This document shows, one piece after another, positions 16,625-25,892 of a DNA stretch of 64,000 nucleotides. The notes under the pieces are model-generated. The model was not told the origin of the DNA. It saw only the letters and a program-made list of their open reading frames with translations, and ran no database searches. Source of the stretch: Bacteroidales bacterium. GTDB lineage: Bacteria; Bacteroidota; Bacteroidia; Bacteroidales; P3. Each line of letters starts with the position of its first letter. Positions within the stretch are counted from its first letter, which is position 1. Location: positions 1-64,000 of the forward strand of contig JAGCUU010000036.1 of the NCBI GenBank assembly GCA_017962665.1, written 5' to 3'. The translations under genes were made by a program, and so were the position numbers.

Positions 16625-19198
16625 CTAAAAATTCACTGTCAACTTGAAATTAAGCTGTCGGGCGGTGAGGTAGTTCGGAACTGGATAATATTGGTTCGAA
16701 TAGTCGGCCACCCAAATGTAAGACACCACGTTTTTGTAGTCAAACAGGTTGAATACCTCCACAGAGACCAAAATATCGTCGAGGTAACGCATTATTCGGC
16801 TGTCCTTGACACGCATAATCCTGGACAATTGGATCGTATTGCCCCAATCGACACGGAAATAAGGTGGATAGCGATGGCTTTCAGAAAAGTCACGCTGTGT
16901 GGGATAAGTAAACGGCAAACCGCTGCCCACAATGAAATTAAGTGACATTCGCCAGAACGGAAGATTGGGCAGATAGTCCTGAAAGAAAAGTTTGAAATTA
17001 ATGCGTTGGTCAGTAGGCCTGTTGAGCCATCCGTATTCGTCGCCGACAATATCCTCTTGCGTTTTCATCAGGGTGAGCGATGCCCATGACTCAAGTCCTT
17101 CAACAACTTCACCGCTGAGGCGCATAGAGAGGCCAGTGGCATAACCGACAGCGCTGTTGGCTGCATCGTAGCGTATTCTCAGATTTTCAATACGGTATGG
17201 AATGAGGTCGGTCAAGTACTTATAATAGATATCGGCAGTAAACTTGAACGGGCTGTCTCCAATACGAAAATTCCAGTCCATGGTGCCGGAAGTCTGGTAG
17301 GAGCGTTGGCTGCAGATGGCATGATTGAGAGTACCGTCATCATAGCGGTATTCGCGATAGAATGGAGGCTGACTGTACACACCGGCGGCAAGACGGAAAA
17401 GGATATCGCGTTTGAGTTTGGGCTTGTAGTTGAAACTCAAACGAGGCGAAAGGAGTATTTTGCGATTATGCGGAGAGGTTACATCAAAAGCAGAGGAGAC
17501 GGCGTAGTTGGAATAATTTCCATTTGGATTATCTTTCGAGAAATCAATATCGTACCAGTGTGCCCTGATGCCGGCAACAAGCGAAAAGAAATCGTCACGC
17601 TTGTTATAGAAGTCGATATTACGCTGAAGAAATGCCGTGATTCTATATGTCGAAACAGTGTGGTTTGTACGGCAGAAAAGCTGCAAGACTGGAGCCTGCG
17701 GCATATTGGCAGAATCGCCCGGAACGGGTATTACTATCGGCACCGCATATCCCGCCGAGTCGACCCACTTCCATTCTCTCATCCGGTCGCGCACCTGCTC
17801 ATATTGAAATTTTGCACCCCAGTTCCAATTGCCCATCCTGGCATAACGGGAACCCTTTAATTCCGATGAAAAAATGTTTGTATTGAGATAATTCCTGGCA
17901 TGTTCAAGAAATGAACCTATTCCTCTGTCGAAACGCTCGGTCGTGCCGTCTTCGGAGATGTTGCCAACATTCAATTCATAAAGCATGAACTGGGCAAGGA
18001 TATCATACAATTCCGCTTCGCGATTAGTTTGAAACGAGTTGGTCCATCTCAATCTGAGGTCGCTGTTGGGATGCCAGTCTGCAGTAAGTGCCGCCAAGGC
18101 TGTGCGGTAGCTGTCACGCTCCTCACCCTCATAGTATACATCGAACTGCATAACCTCCATAAAGCCACCAAACGTAGTGGTTTGCGATTCCGGCACAAGA
18201 CCATACAAGTTACGGGTTGCGACAGAGAGGAGCTGCAAATCAAGGGCTTCGTTGACCTTATACGAGAGCAGTGCCTGGATATCAGTATACGAAGTGGTAT
18301 AGTTGCCTTTCGTGTCAAGAGATCGGAATATATAGCGGTTTGAGTGCTGGCGGGCACCGACGGCATAGGAGAGCCTGCGTCCGACCAAGCCTTTGAGAGT
18401 AAGCGATGCACCCAAGAAAGATGCAGAGAACTGTCCCGATGTAGAATGGAAAAGAGGTCGGACAACAGTGTCCTCTATCGGGTATGGGATGCCATAAGTA
18501 ATGTCAAGCACCGAGGCCATACGGTCACCGTATGTAGCGTCGAATCCGCCCGGGGAAAAGAGGATATTGCTTACCAGGTCAGGGTTGATTATCGAGACAC
18601 CCTCCTGCTGTCCATTGCGGACAAGCATCGGCCTATAGACCTCCACATTGTTAATATACACAAGGTTTTCGTCGAACGAACCGCCACGCACCGAATACTG
18701 CGACGACATCTCGTTGCTTGAACTCACGTCAGGCAATGTCTTGAGAAGCGACTCCACCCCACCCTGCGGCCCTACAGTATTTTCCAGACGTTCCACATCA
18801 ATAGAAGTAAAAGTGGTCGTTCTGGTTTTCTCGTTAGTGATAGTAACCTTATCGAGTTGTCTTGATGACTGCCGCAGAATAAAATTCATCCTCACGCTCC
18901 CCCCTTGTGGAACACTGATACGAATCAGGGTATCTATGGAGGCGTAACCAGTATAGCGTACGTTAATCGCCAACAGGCTGTCTTTCGGCAGACGCAGAGA
19001 ATAGTTTCCTCCTTCATCAGTTGTTGCCCCCCTCACAGGGTCAAGACTGGTTGCAGCGACAGTTGCATACTGGATGGGGGTCCCGTCGGAAGACAAGACC
19101 TGGCCATGCAGCATAGTCCACTCCTGGGCATGTATTTCGAAAGGCAATACCCAAAGGACGAAGAGAGCAATTAAGGCGACGTGTCTTGAAAAATTCAT
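16625..19198 (-). CDS. TonB-dependent outer-membrane receptor
   Basis: An 857-residue outer-membrane receptor. The order is signal peptide (to EIHAQ), a carboxypeptidase-regulatory-like beta-sandwich at about residues 29-110 (LHGQVLSSDGTPIQYATV), a plug domain (about 120-230; QYSVRGGSFDENLVYINNVEVYRP), and a long 22-strand-type barrel ending in KLTVNF, a typical C-terminal aromatic signature. These receptors import ligands with energy from TonB-ExbBD. No SusD partner is adjacent, so a glycan role is not supported and the ligand is unknown. Confidence 0.93.
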   Translation of the reverse strand: MNFSRHVALIALFVLWVLPFEIHAQEWTMLHGQVLSSDGTPIQYATVAATSLDPVRGATTDEGGNYSLRLPKDSLLAINVRYTGYASIDTLIRISVPQGGSVRMNFILRQSSRQLDKVTITNEKTRTTTFTSIDVERLENTVGPQGGVESLLKTLPDVSSSNEMSSQYSVRGGSFDENLVYINNVEVYRPMLVRNGQQEGVSIINPDLVSNILFSPGGFDATYGDRMASVLDITYGIPYPIEDTVVRPLFHSTSGQFSASFLGASLTLKGLVGRRLSYAVGARQHSNRYIFRSLDTKGNYTTSYTDIQALLSYKVNEALDLQLLSVATRNLYGLVPESQTTTFGGFMEVMQFDVYYEGEERDSYRTALAALTADWHPNSDLRLRWTNSFQTNREAELYDILAQFMLYELNVGNISEDGTTERFDRGIGSFLEHARNYLNTNIFSSELKGSRYARMGNWNWGAKFQYEQVRDRMREWKWVDSAGYAVPIVIPVPGDSANMPQAPVLQLFCRTNHTVSTYRITAFLQRNIDFYNKRDDFFSLVAGIRAHWYDIDFSKDNPNGNYSNYAVSSAFDVTSPHNRKILLSPRLSFNYKPKLKRDILFRLAAGVYSQPPFYREYRYDDGTLNHAICSQRSYQTSGTMDWNFRIGDSPFKFTADIYYKYLTDLIPYRIENLRIRYDAANSAVGYATGLSMRLSGEVVEGLESWASLTLMKTQEDIVGDEYGWLNRPTDQRINFKLFFQDYLPNLPFWRMSLNFIVGSGLPFTYPTQRDFSESHRYPPYFRVDWGNTIQLSRIMRVKDSRIMRYLDDILVSVEVFNLFDYKNVVSYIWVADYSNQYYPVPNYLTARQLNFKLTVNF

Positions 19199-19322
19199 CG
19201 CTGCATTAACGAAAAGAGAAAAACTTTATTGTTATCCAAACAATAAATAAAGTGAAACAACGTTTTTGTAAACCAGATGGCCAATGTGAACAATTTCCCA
19301 TTGGCATGGGGGAAACAGGCTA

Positions 19323-19814
19323 ATGAAAAAAACAACACTTATCATAATGCTTTTGTCGTTCTTCGGGATGGTGTCTGCACAAGGGTTGAGGCTGACATTC
19401 ACCTCTATGTCCGATGCCAAATTTTTCGTGTACATTAACGGCAAACTGCAAAACGAGCGTGCGTCCGGCATGGTCACAATAAACGACCTTGAAGACAAGG
19501 ACTATCATGTGCGTATAGTCATCGACGACCCCTTCGAGATAGCTGTGACGCAGACAATTCGTCCTGCCCCCAAACGCAGTGACTACACCGTGCAGTTCAA
19601 CGCAGTACGCGAAAGGGTGTACCTGAAACTCGCCAAAGTGCAACGCGACGAACCCTTATGGCAACCGGAAGAGACCGAACAAAGCACTACCGTTGACAAC
19701 AACAGCGAAGAGAAGCCAAAGAGCCGAAGCCGCACCACTATAAAACGTACAAGTTTTGAAGACACTGCCACCCAACAAGTAATCAACAAAATAAGGACAA
19801 AGACACTACAGTGA
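19323..19814 (+). CDS. Exported protein of unknown function
   Basis: A 163-residue protein with a clear signal peptide (to MVSAQ) and a beta-rich N-terminal domain of about 90 residues (LRLTFTSMSDAKFFVYINGK, then an FNAVRERVYLKL strand), similar in style to short Bacteroidota domains that precede DUF4476-like regions. The C-terminal part is polar and low in complexity (EETEQSTTVDNNSEEKPKSR). Function is not recognised. It lies immediately before the MORN-like protein gene on the same strand and is probably in one operon with it and mtaB. Confidence 0.7.
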   Translation: MKKTTLIIMLLSFFGMVSAQGLRLTFTSMSDAKFFVYINGKLQNERASGMVTINDLEDKDYHVRIVIDDPFEIAVTQTIRPAPKRSDYTVQFNAVRERVYLKLAKVQRDEPLWQPEETEQSTTVDNNSEEKPKSRSRTTIKRTSFEDTATQQVINKIRTKTLQ

Positions 19815-19835
19815 TTGAAACATAAAGTAAGCATC

Positions 19836-20849
19836 ATGAAATACCGCTTTTTATTACTCGCATTGCTTTGCATGGGTTTTGTCTGCAACGCGCAGAACAG
19901 AATCGACAGCCAAGGTCGTCGTCAAGGTCATTGGATCAAGACCGACAAAGACGGCAGCCGCATCTTTGAAGGAGACTTCCAGGACGGCAAAGAGATTGGA
20001 ACGTTCAACTACTACTACCCTGACGGGACATTGAAGATCCGCAATACTTTTATTATCCCCGGCCGCTATTGCCGTCACGAAGCCTTCAACGCCAAAGGGA
20101 AACTTCTGGCGACAGGCTATTACGACCAGAAAAACCGCGACAGCGTATGGAACTACTATAACGAAGAGGGCCAGCTCATCAAGATAGCAAGCTACCGAAT
20201 GGGAATAAAACATGGCAACCATGTAATCTTCAAAGCAAACGGCGACACCGCCGAGGTCTCCGGCTGGGCCGACAACCACCGTCATGGACGCTGGTGGAAA
20301 CGTATAGGAGAAAAAGGATATATTACAGGACACTATGAGAAGGGCCTGATGCAGGGAGTCCTTGTAGAATACGACTCCGACGGACGACTGGCTCGCAAAG
20401 GAAACTATAACGGTGGACTACGCGACGGGAAACAGCTCTATTACGAGAGAGGAAACCTTACAGTGGAAGAGATATGGGATAAAGACATCATGATCGACCG
20501 TAAGATACTGCTTCACTGCCCCAACGCCCGAATGCAGTCCATTCACAGCATAGCATACATAATTCCCAAAGGGACAGGAAACACATTGGTTTACCTGAAC
20601 GACGGCACAAAGCTTTCATGCGACGAAAGCCTCGAAACACTTAACGAACGTGTTGGACACGACACATTTGTCATCATCGACCGCAAGGCGCGCATCCTCG
20701 CCAACACAGGCAGCATCATTGGATTTGACAAAGACAGCGACGGACGCATCATTTTGGATTTGTCTCCCAAGCCCCCATTCACAATCTTCCCCGACGAGGA
20801 ATGCATAAAGATGGTTCGCTCGTTGAAACGTCTTGACCAGCTTGACTGA
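19836..20849 (+). CDS. Exported MORN/YwqK-like repeat protein
   Basis: About 337 residues from the ATG at 19836, chosen because it opens directly into a signal peptide (KYRFLLLALLCMGFVCNAQ); an earlier in-frame TTG at 19815 adds only seven residues. The body has repeated GxWxxYYxDGxL-like units (GTFNYYYPDGTLK, SVWNYYNEEGQLI, GVLVEYDSDGRLA, DGKQLYYERGNL), the pattern of YwqK/MORN_2 repeats. The last 120 residues form a separate non-repeat domain. Such proteins are often labelled antitoxin-like by similarity, but nothing here supports a toxin-antitoxin role. Confidence 0.75.
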   Translation: MKYRFLLLALLCMGFVCNAQNRIDSQGRRQGHWIKTDKDGSRIFEGDFQDGKEIGTFNYYYPDGTLKIRNTFIIPGRYCRHEAFNAKGKLLATGYYDQKNRDSVWNYYNEEGQLIKIASYRMGIKHGNHVIFKANGDTAEVSGWADNHRHGRWWKRIGEKGYITGHYEKGLMQGVLVEYDSDGRLARKGNYNGGLRDGKQLYYERGNLTVEEIWDKDIMIDRKILLHCPNARMQSIHSIAYIIPKGTGNTLVYLNDGTKLSCDESLETLNERVGHDTFVIIDRKARILANTGSIIGFDKDSDGRIILDLSPKPPFTIFPDEECIKMVRSLKRLDQLD

Positions 20850-20868
20850 GGATAAAGAAAAAACTGGA

Positions 20869-22122
20869 GTGAAGACCATTGCGTCACACACATTAGGTTG
20901 CAAACTCAACTTTGCTGAAAGTTCGTCGATAGTACGATCATTCACCCTCGCAGGATGGGAGCATGTGGAGTTCGACCAACGCGCCGACCTATACGTTATA
21001 AACACCTGTACTGTTACGGCCATTGCTGAAAAAAAATGCCGGACAGCGATACGTCAGGCCGTCTCGAAGAACCCCGATGCCATCGTGGCCGTTATCGGTT
21101 GTTTCGCACAAAACACAGCTGACGAGATAGCCAAAATCGAAGGAGTTGATATCATCCTCGGCAACGACAAGAAACATGACCTGCTGCACTACGTCAACGA
21201 CTATTTGGAAAAGAAACAGGCTTTGTCCTCCACTCAGATATCCACACCCAAGTCGTTCTGTCTTGCCTACTCTCACGCAGACCGTACAAGGACATTCTTT
21301 AAGATTCAGGATGGATGCGACTATTTCTGTACCTACTGTGCCATACCCTTTGCTCGTGGCAGGTCCCGCAGTGCCACGGTAGAAGAGACCGTAATGATGG
21401 CTCATGAGATAGCAAGCAGCGGAGCGAAAGAGGTGGTACTGACAGGAGTGAACACCGGCACTTTCGGACAACAGAACGGAGAAACATTCCTGCAACTGCT
21501 GTTAAAACTGGATGACATCGACGGCATTGAGCGCTACCGCATATCAAGCATCGAGCCGAACTTGCTGACCGAGGAGATAATACGCTTTGTCGCACATTCA
21601 AAAAAATTCCTTCCCCATTTCCACATCCCTCTTCAGGCAGGGAGCGACAACGTGCTGAAGCTAATGCACAGGCGTTACGATACGGCGTTTTACTCACACC
21701 TACTCGAGACAATAAAAGGTCTGATGCCCGATGCCTGTATCGCCGCCGACATTATGGCAGGTTTCAATGGTGAGACCGACGAGGAGTTCGAGAAAGTAAA
21801 AACCTTTGTAAACAGCCTTCCGATATCATACCTGCATGTTTTCACATTCAGTGAAAGACCCAATACCGCAGCCCTGAAAATGGACGGTCGCATAGATATC
21901 CATCACCGTCGTGAACACAGCCGACAGCTGCAGGTGATATCCGACGAAAAGAAACGGCTGTTTTACATGAGCCAGAAAGGGAAGACACGACCCGTACTTT
22001 GGGAAAGCGACGTCAAAGCCGGATACATGTACGGTTTTACCGACAACTATATTCGTGTTCGCCGCCCATACGACCCATCTTTGGTCAACACAATTACCGA
22101 ATTCACTATAAGTAACGGTTAA
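20869..22122 (+). CDS. mtaB: tRNA t6A37 methylthiotransferase MtaB
   Basis: A radical SAM methylthiotransferase that turns t6A37 into ms2t6A37 in tRNAs reading ANN codons. The N-terminal iron-sulfur cysteines appear as TLGCKLNFAES, NTCTVT and GCFAQ; the radical SAM triad is in GCDYFCTYCAIP; a TRAM-like tail follows (GKTRPVLWES). The GTG at 20869 gives the usual N terminus right before HTLGCKLN. A TTG at 20833, overlapping the previous gene, would add 12 unconserved residues. The stop codon lies inside the first copy of the 164-bp repeat. Confidence 0.92.
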   Translation: MKTIASHTLGCKLNFAESSSIVRSFTLAGWEHVEFDQRADLYVINTCTVTAIAEKKCRTAIRQAVSKNPDAIVAVIGCFAQNTADEIAKIEGVDIILGNDKKHDLLHYVNDYLEKKQALSSTQISTPKSFCLAYSHADRTRTFFKIQDGCDYFCTYCAIPFARGRSRSATVEETVMMAHEIASSGAKEVVLTGVNTGTFGQQNGETFLQLLLKLDDIDGIERYRISSIEPNLLTEEIIRFVAHSKKFLPHFHIPLQAGSDNVLKLMHRRYDTAFYSHLLETIKGLMPDACIAADIMAGFNGETDEEFEKVKTFVNSLPISYLHVFTFSERPNTAALKMDGRIDIHHRREHSRQLQVISDEKKRLFYMSQKGKTRPVLWESDVKAGYMYGFTDNYIRVRRPYDPSLVNTITEFTISNG

Positions 22123-22439
22123 AGGTTAACGGTTAAAGATTAAAGAGAGAAGTTAAATGGAGATGGTGGGGAGTTAAGGGGAGTTAAGGACAAATGTATC
22201 TGGTCGAATTGTATTGTCCCTTTAACTTCCAGCGCGAAGCGCGATAACTTCCCTTAACTTCTTTGACTCCACATTGTAACGGTTAAAGGTTAACGGTTAA
22301 AGATTAAAGAGAGAAGTTAAATGGAGATGGTGTGGAGTTAAGGGGAGTTAAGGACAAATGTATCTATTCGAATTGTATTGTCCCTTTAACTTCCAGCGCG
22401 AAGCGCGATAACTTCCCTTAACTTCTTTGACTTACCATT
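22112..22439 (+). repeat. Tandem 164-bp repeat, two copies, about 96% identical
   Basis: Copy 1 is 22112-22275 and copy 2 is 22276-22439, with six mismatches. Each copy begins with a seven-base-period stretch (GGTTAAA, GGTTAAC, GGTTAAA, GATTAAA), then holds inverted segments (GAGTTAAGGACAA against TTGTCCCTTTAACTTC) and a GCGCGAAGCGC palindrome, so a transcript could fold into long hairpins. The mtaB stop is in copy 1. The rest of the 483-base gap up to 22605 is AT-rich and carries the promoter of the next gene. Confidence 0.9.
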
Positions 22440-22526
22440 GTAATAAAAGAAGCTTTTTTACTCATAGTCAGCATAATATTTTATCGCATCGCTACAGCTT
22501 ATTTATTATTTGTTTCTAAAATAATC

Positions 22527-22553
22527 TTGATATTATTTTTTTTCTTAAATTTG
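22527..22553 (+). promoter_or_regulatory. Probable promoter of the PurF-like gene
   Basis: TTG at 22527-22529 and TAAATTTG at 22546-22553 fit the Bacteroidota promoter pattern with 19 bases between box starts. The ATG at 22606 is about 46 bases beyond the expected start of transcription. Confidence 0.55.
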
Positions 22554-22605
22554 CAATTTATTCTTTTCATCATATACCAATTATCATTTTAAAAAACACA
22601 AAATT

Positions 22606-24051
22606 ATGAGCGGACTATTCGGAGTCGTCACACAAAAACCATGTGCCACCGATCTTTTTTACGGCACAGACTATCACTCCCATCTCGGTACACGCCGTGC
22701 CGGTATCAGCACCAACGACAACGGTGTAATGCACCTTAACATCCACAATATCCAAAACTCATATTTCCGTACAAAGTTCAGCAGCGACCTGCACGAAATG
22801 TTAGGAAACATGGGTATAGGAGTCATTAGCGACACCGACCCTCAACCGATTGTAGTCAACTCTCACTTAGGACGTTTTGCAGTATGCACCGTCAGCAAAA
22901 TAAGCAACATCGGAGACCTTGAGCAGTACTGTTTGAAACAACGTCAACAATTCACCGAGCTAAGTATGGGTGGCACCAACCCTACGGAACTCATTGCGCT
23001 TCTAATCACTCAAGGGAAAGACTTTGCAGACGGCATCAACAACGTATACCGCCATGTCAAAGGAAGTGTGTCGATGCTTATTCTTACCGACCACGGCATC
23101 ATCGCAGCCCGCGACTACCTTGGACGTACCCCTCTCGTCATCGGACGACGTGGAACGGACTATGCCGTTGCCTCTGAGAGTCATTCCTATATCAACCTCG
23201 GTTACCAAACCGTACGTTATGTCGGTCCCGGAGAAGCCGTTCTGATTTCTCCTGAAGGTCTCACGCAGCTAATTGCACCGTCCGAAAAAATGCAGATATG
23301 CTCATTCCTGTGGATTTATTACGGCAATCCCGTGGCTCAGTACGAAGACATCAATGCCGAAGAGGTGCGCTACCAGCTCGGACTTGCAATGGGGCAAAAT
23401 GATGATGTTGAAGCCGACTATGTATCTGCCATCCCCGATTCCGGTATCGGAATGGCTTTAGGTTATTCTGCAGGTAAAGGTATACCTTACAAACGAGGCA
23501 TCTTGAAATACACTCCGACCTGGTCTCGCAGCTTCATGCCCGTCAACCAGGAATCGCGTAACCTGGTGGCAAAGATGAAACTTATTCCCAGCCGCAAGGT
23601 TCTCGAGGGAAAGGATGTTGTCTTCTGTGACGACTCGATAGTGCGTGGCACACAGCTTAAAGACCAGGTTAAAATGCTTTACAGCTCCGGAGTTAAACAT
23701 GTACACATACGTATTAGCTGTCCTCCTCTGATACACGGATGCACCTATCTGAATTTTTCCGCCTCCAAGACAGACATGGAACTTATCGCACGACGCTGCA
23801 TCGAAGAACTTGAAGGCGGACAGATTCGCAACCTCGAGGCTTACCGCGACGATACCACGCCACAGTATGCTGCCATGGTTGAGAAAATACGCCAGCATGT
23901 AGGTGTCGACACTTTGAAATTCAACAGTCTCAAAACAGTGGCAGACGCCATTGGCCTTCCTAAAGACCGCATCTGCACACACTGCTTCGACGGTTCAAGT
24001 TACGACATCAGCTGCCCAGACCTCAACCAGTTGTCCATACAAATGGATTGA
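22606..24051 (+). CDS. PurF-like amidophosphoribosyltransferase homologue without the glutaminase cysteine
   Basis: A 481-residue PurF homologue. The phosphoribosyltransferase half is intact, with the PRPP loop VFCDDSIVRGTQ at residues 339-350. Cysteines at 232 (ICSFLWIYYG), 379 (IHGC), 457 and 460 (ICTHC) match the four iron-sulfur ligands of Bacillus-type PurF. The N terminus reads Met-Ser-Gly-Leu-Phe-Gly, so the Cys1 nucleophile of the class II glutamine amidotransferase is Ser, and no propeptide is present. It may use free ammonia, act on another substrate, or serve a regulatory role beside a normal PurF elsewhere. Its own promoter is visible; the unknown 610-residue gene follows after 8 bases. 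Confidence 0.85.
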   Translation: MSGLFGVVTQKPCATDLFYGTDYHSHLGTRRAGISTNDNGVMHLNIHNIQNSYFRTKFSSDLHEMLGNMGIGVISDTDPQPIVVNSHLGRFAVCTVSKISNIGDLEQYCLKQRQQFTELSMGGTNPTELIALLITQGKDFADGINNVYRHVKGSVSMLILTDHGIIAARDYLGRTPLVIGRRGTDYAVASESHSYINLGYQTVRYVGPGEAVLISPEGLTQLIAPSEKMQICSFLWIYYGNPVAQYEDINAEEVRYQLGLAMGQNDDVEADYVSAIPDSGIGMALGYSAGKGIPYKRGILKYTPTWSRSFMPVNQESRNLVAKMKLIPSRKVLEGKDVVFCDDSIVRGTQLKDQVKMLYSSGVKHVHIRISCPPLIHGCTYLNFSASKTDMELIARRCIEELEGGQIRNLEAYRDDTTPQYAAMVEKIRQHVGVDTLKFNSLKTVADAIGLPKDRICTHCFDGSSYDISCPDLNQLSIQMD

Positions 24052-24059
24052 ACTGACAA

Positions 24060-25892
24060 ATGGTTAAAAGATACATACTGCTGATTCTCGCCTTAGGTGC
24101 GTTTACAGCGTGGGGACAAAAACCCCATGTCAAGGAATCGGTAGTGCGTATCAGCGCACGATATCTCTGCTCCAGCTATAATGTCGACGGAAGAATTTTC
24201 GATAGCGACGAAAGCCTGACAGCCATACTTGACAGCCTTCAAAAAGTGCAGCCGGACTCCTACCCCATCATGGGACAGTGGTGTCGAGTACAACGAATGC
24301 GTATCAACCGCATGAAAAACAGTCTGGAAGAATACCAACGAGACGGCGAATTGATATGGCTTGACTCCACCCACTGCGTCATCGATGCCCCTGCATTCAT
24401 TACCCAACTTGGGGAGATGGCGACCCTGCTGCAAACCAAGTCAGAGGAATTCGAACAACTTGAGAAAGAACGCATTGAGGCCGAACGTAAAGCGGCTGAG
24501 GAACGGGCACGTGCTGAGGCACTACGCATACAACGTGAGAAGGACAGTCAACTGGCTTTGATAAAAGACACCATACGCAACCTACACCGTTCCGTCACAA
24601 CCATCTGCGATGCCCGAGGCGAAAGTGACAAAATCCGCGTAAAAGAGCTCAAGGAGATCTACTACGCCTACCTCTCGGTATACAACCGCTACGACCTCAC
24701 AGACGTGACAACCACCGATTTGCATTTCAAACAACTAACGGAGTTATGCCAATTCCAGCACCATCTGCTTGACAGCGTACTTGGTCCCAACTCATACGCC
24801 GAGAGGATGGAGGAATTCAAAAACACCTTACACCTGCATGCAGGTAAAGACCATGCCGATGTAAACAAGTCGTATCTACGCGTTTTCAAGAAAATTCAAA
24901 TACCCATAAATTTCAAATCCATAGCTGAATACAACACCTATGTGTCGCAGCTACGTGAACTGATGGCAGTACAGCAAAGCTATCTCGAAGTCATCCGTCT
25001 ACGGGACACTATCTCAAAAAACAGCACAACGCTAGCCTTGCAGTGTTCCAAAGGGCACAAAGAAATACTAAACTCTTACAAGGAAATCCTCAGCGAACAA
25101 AACACGGTGCCTGCATACGCAACGCTGGTCTCTGCGAATAAATTCATCGACAACCTAAACGATTTTATCGAGATACAGCATCTGTACAGCGGAGCCATTG
25201 TGAGAATGGAAACAATCGATAAACGAGGAGACTCCATTGTATCGCTATGTACCAAAAATATCAGCGATATTGGCAATGCATACAAAGAGCTTCGTACAAA
25301 CACCGACCTTGTACCCCGCTTCATTAACAGAGCCAGTGCGGAGCGATACCATGAAATCCTTGACCAGTTTGAAGAGTTGCAAAGCCTCTACGTGACTGTT
25401 ATTGATATCAGGAAAAAAATTGACAAACGCGGGGTGACAATAACATCCAACAAAAACGCACCGCATGGACTTATAGCAGGCTACAAGCAGATGGTCGCCT
25501 ATACAGACTTCACACCGCGCTTCACAACCGCACGAGGAGGAAACGACTTTATCAAGACGTTGAACCATTTTATCGAGCTACAAGAAAAATTTGTCGAAGT
25601 CAGCAGTCGAAATAGCACTATTGTCAACAATACCAGACAATTCAAGACAGCCTTTAAGGATTACCACAACATTTACAAAGCTTACGAAAGGCTGATGAAG
25701 AGCTACGACTACGAGTTAAACATTATTAATGAGGCCGACATCAACAGCTATCTGAAACACCAAGAGATGGTGCTCGCAATGCAGAAACGATTCTTAGTTC
25801 TTGCCAACTCTCTGGAAAAAGAGGATTACGACAACCGCCTGAAACGAGTGCGGGACCCAGAGAAGATTAAACTGATTATGGGCGTGAATTAA
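24060..25892 (+). CDS. Exported helical repeat protein of unknown function
   Basis: A 610-residue protein with a signal peptide (to FTAWGQ). A charged coiled coil lies at about residues 125-170 (EEFEQLEKERIEAERKAAEE). From about residue 290 onward there are at least three diverged units of roughly 75 residues, each holding a YK segment, a TD..PRF or similar turn, an FIELQ-type helix, and a DKRGxxI/SKNSTT-type turn (for example FIEIQHLYSGAIVRMETIDK, then FEELQSLYVTVIDIRKKIDK). It looks like a periplasmic all-helical protein. No enzyme motif is visible. It converges on the acyltransferase gene of the polyene cluster and overlaps it by 17 bases. Confidence 0.65.
   Translation: MVKRYILLILALGAFTAWGQKPHVKESVVRISARYLCSSYNVDGRIFDSDESLTAILDSLQKVQPDSYPIMGQWCRVQRMRINRMKNSLEEYQRDGELIWLDSTHCVIDAPAFITQLGEMATLLQTKSEEFEQLEKERIEAERKAAEERARAEALRIQREKDSQLALIKDTIRNLHRSVTTICDARGESDKIRVKELKEIYYAYLSVYNRYDLTDVTTTDLHFKQLTELCQFQHHLLDSVLGPNSYAERMEEFKNTLHLHAGKDHADVNKSYLRVFKKIQIPINFKSIAEYNTYVSQLRELMAVQQSYLEVIRLRDTISKNSTTLALQCSKGHKEILNSYKEILSEQNTVPAYATLVSANKFIDNLNDFIEIQHLYSGAIVRMETIDKRGDSIVSLCTKNISDIGNAYKELRTNTDLVPRFINRASAERYHEILDQFEELQSLYVTVIDIRKKIDKRGVTITSNKNAPHGLIAGYKQMVAYTDFTPRFTTARGGNDFIKTLNHFIELQEKFVEVSSRNSTIVNNTRQFKTAFKDYHNIYKAYERLMKSYDYELNIINEADINSYLKHQEMVLAMQKRFLVLANSLEKEDYDNRLKRVRDPEKIKLIMGVN

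Noticed and set aside
19836-20849. Toxin-antitoxin system based on YwqK-like repeats
   Set aside because: The protein is exported and its neighbour is not toxin-like. The name in databases is by weak similarity only.
22112-22439. CRISPR array or insertion sequence
   Set aside because: Only two long copies without spacers, and no transposase frame or target duplication. It is a tandem repeat.
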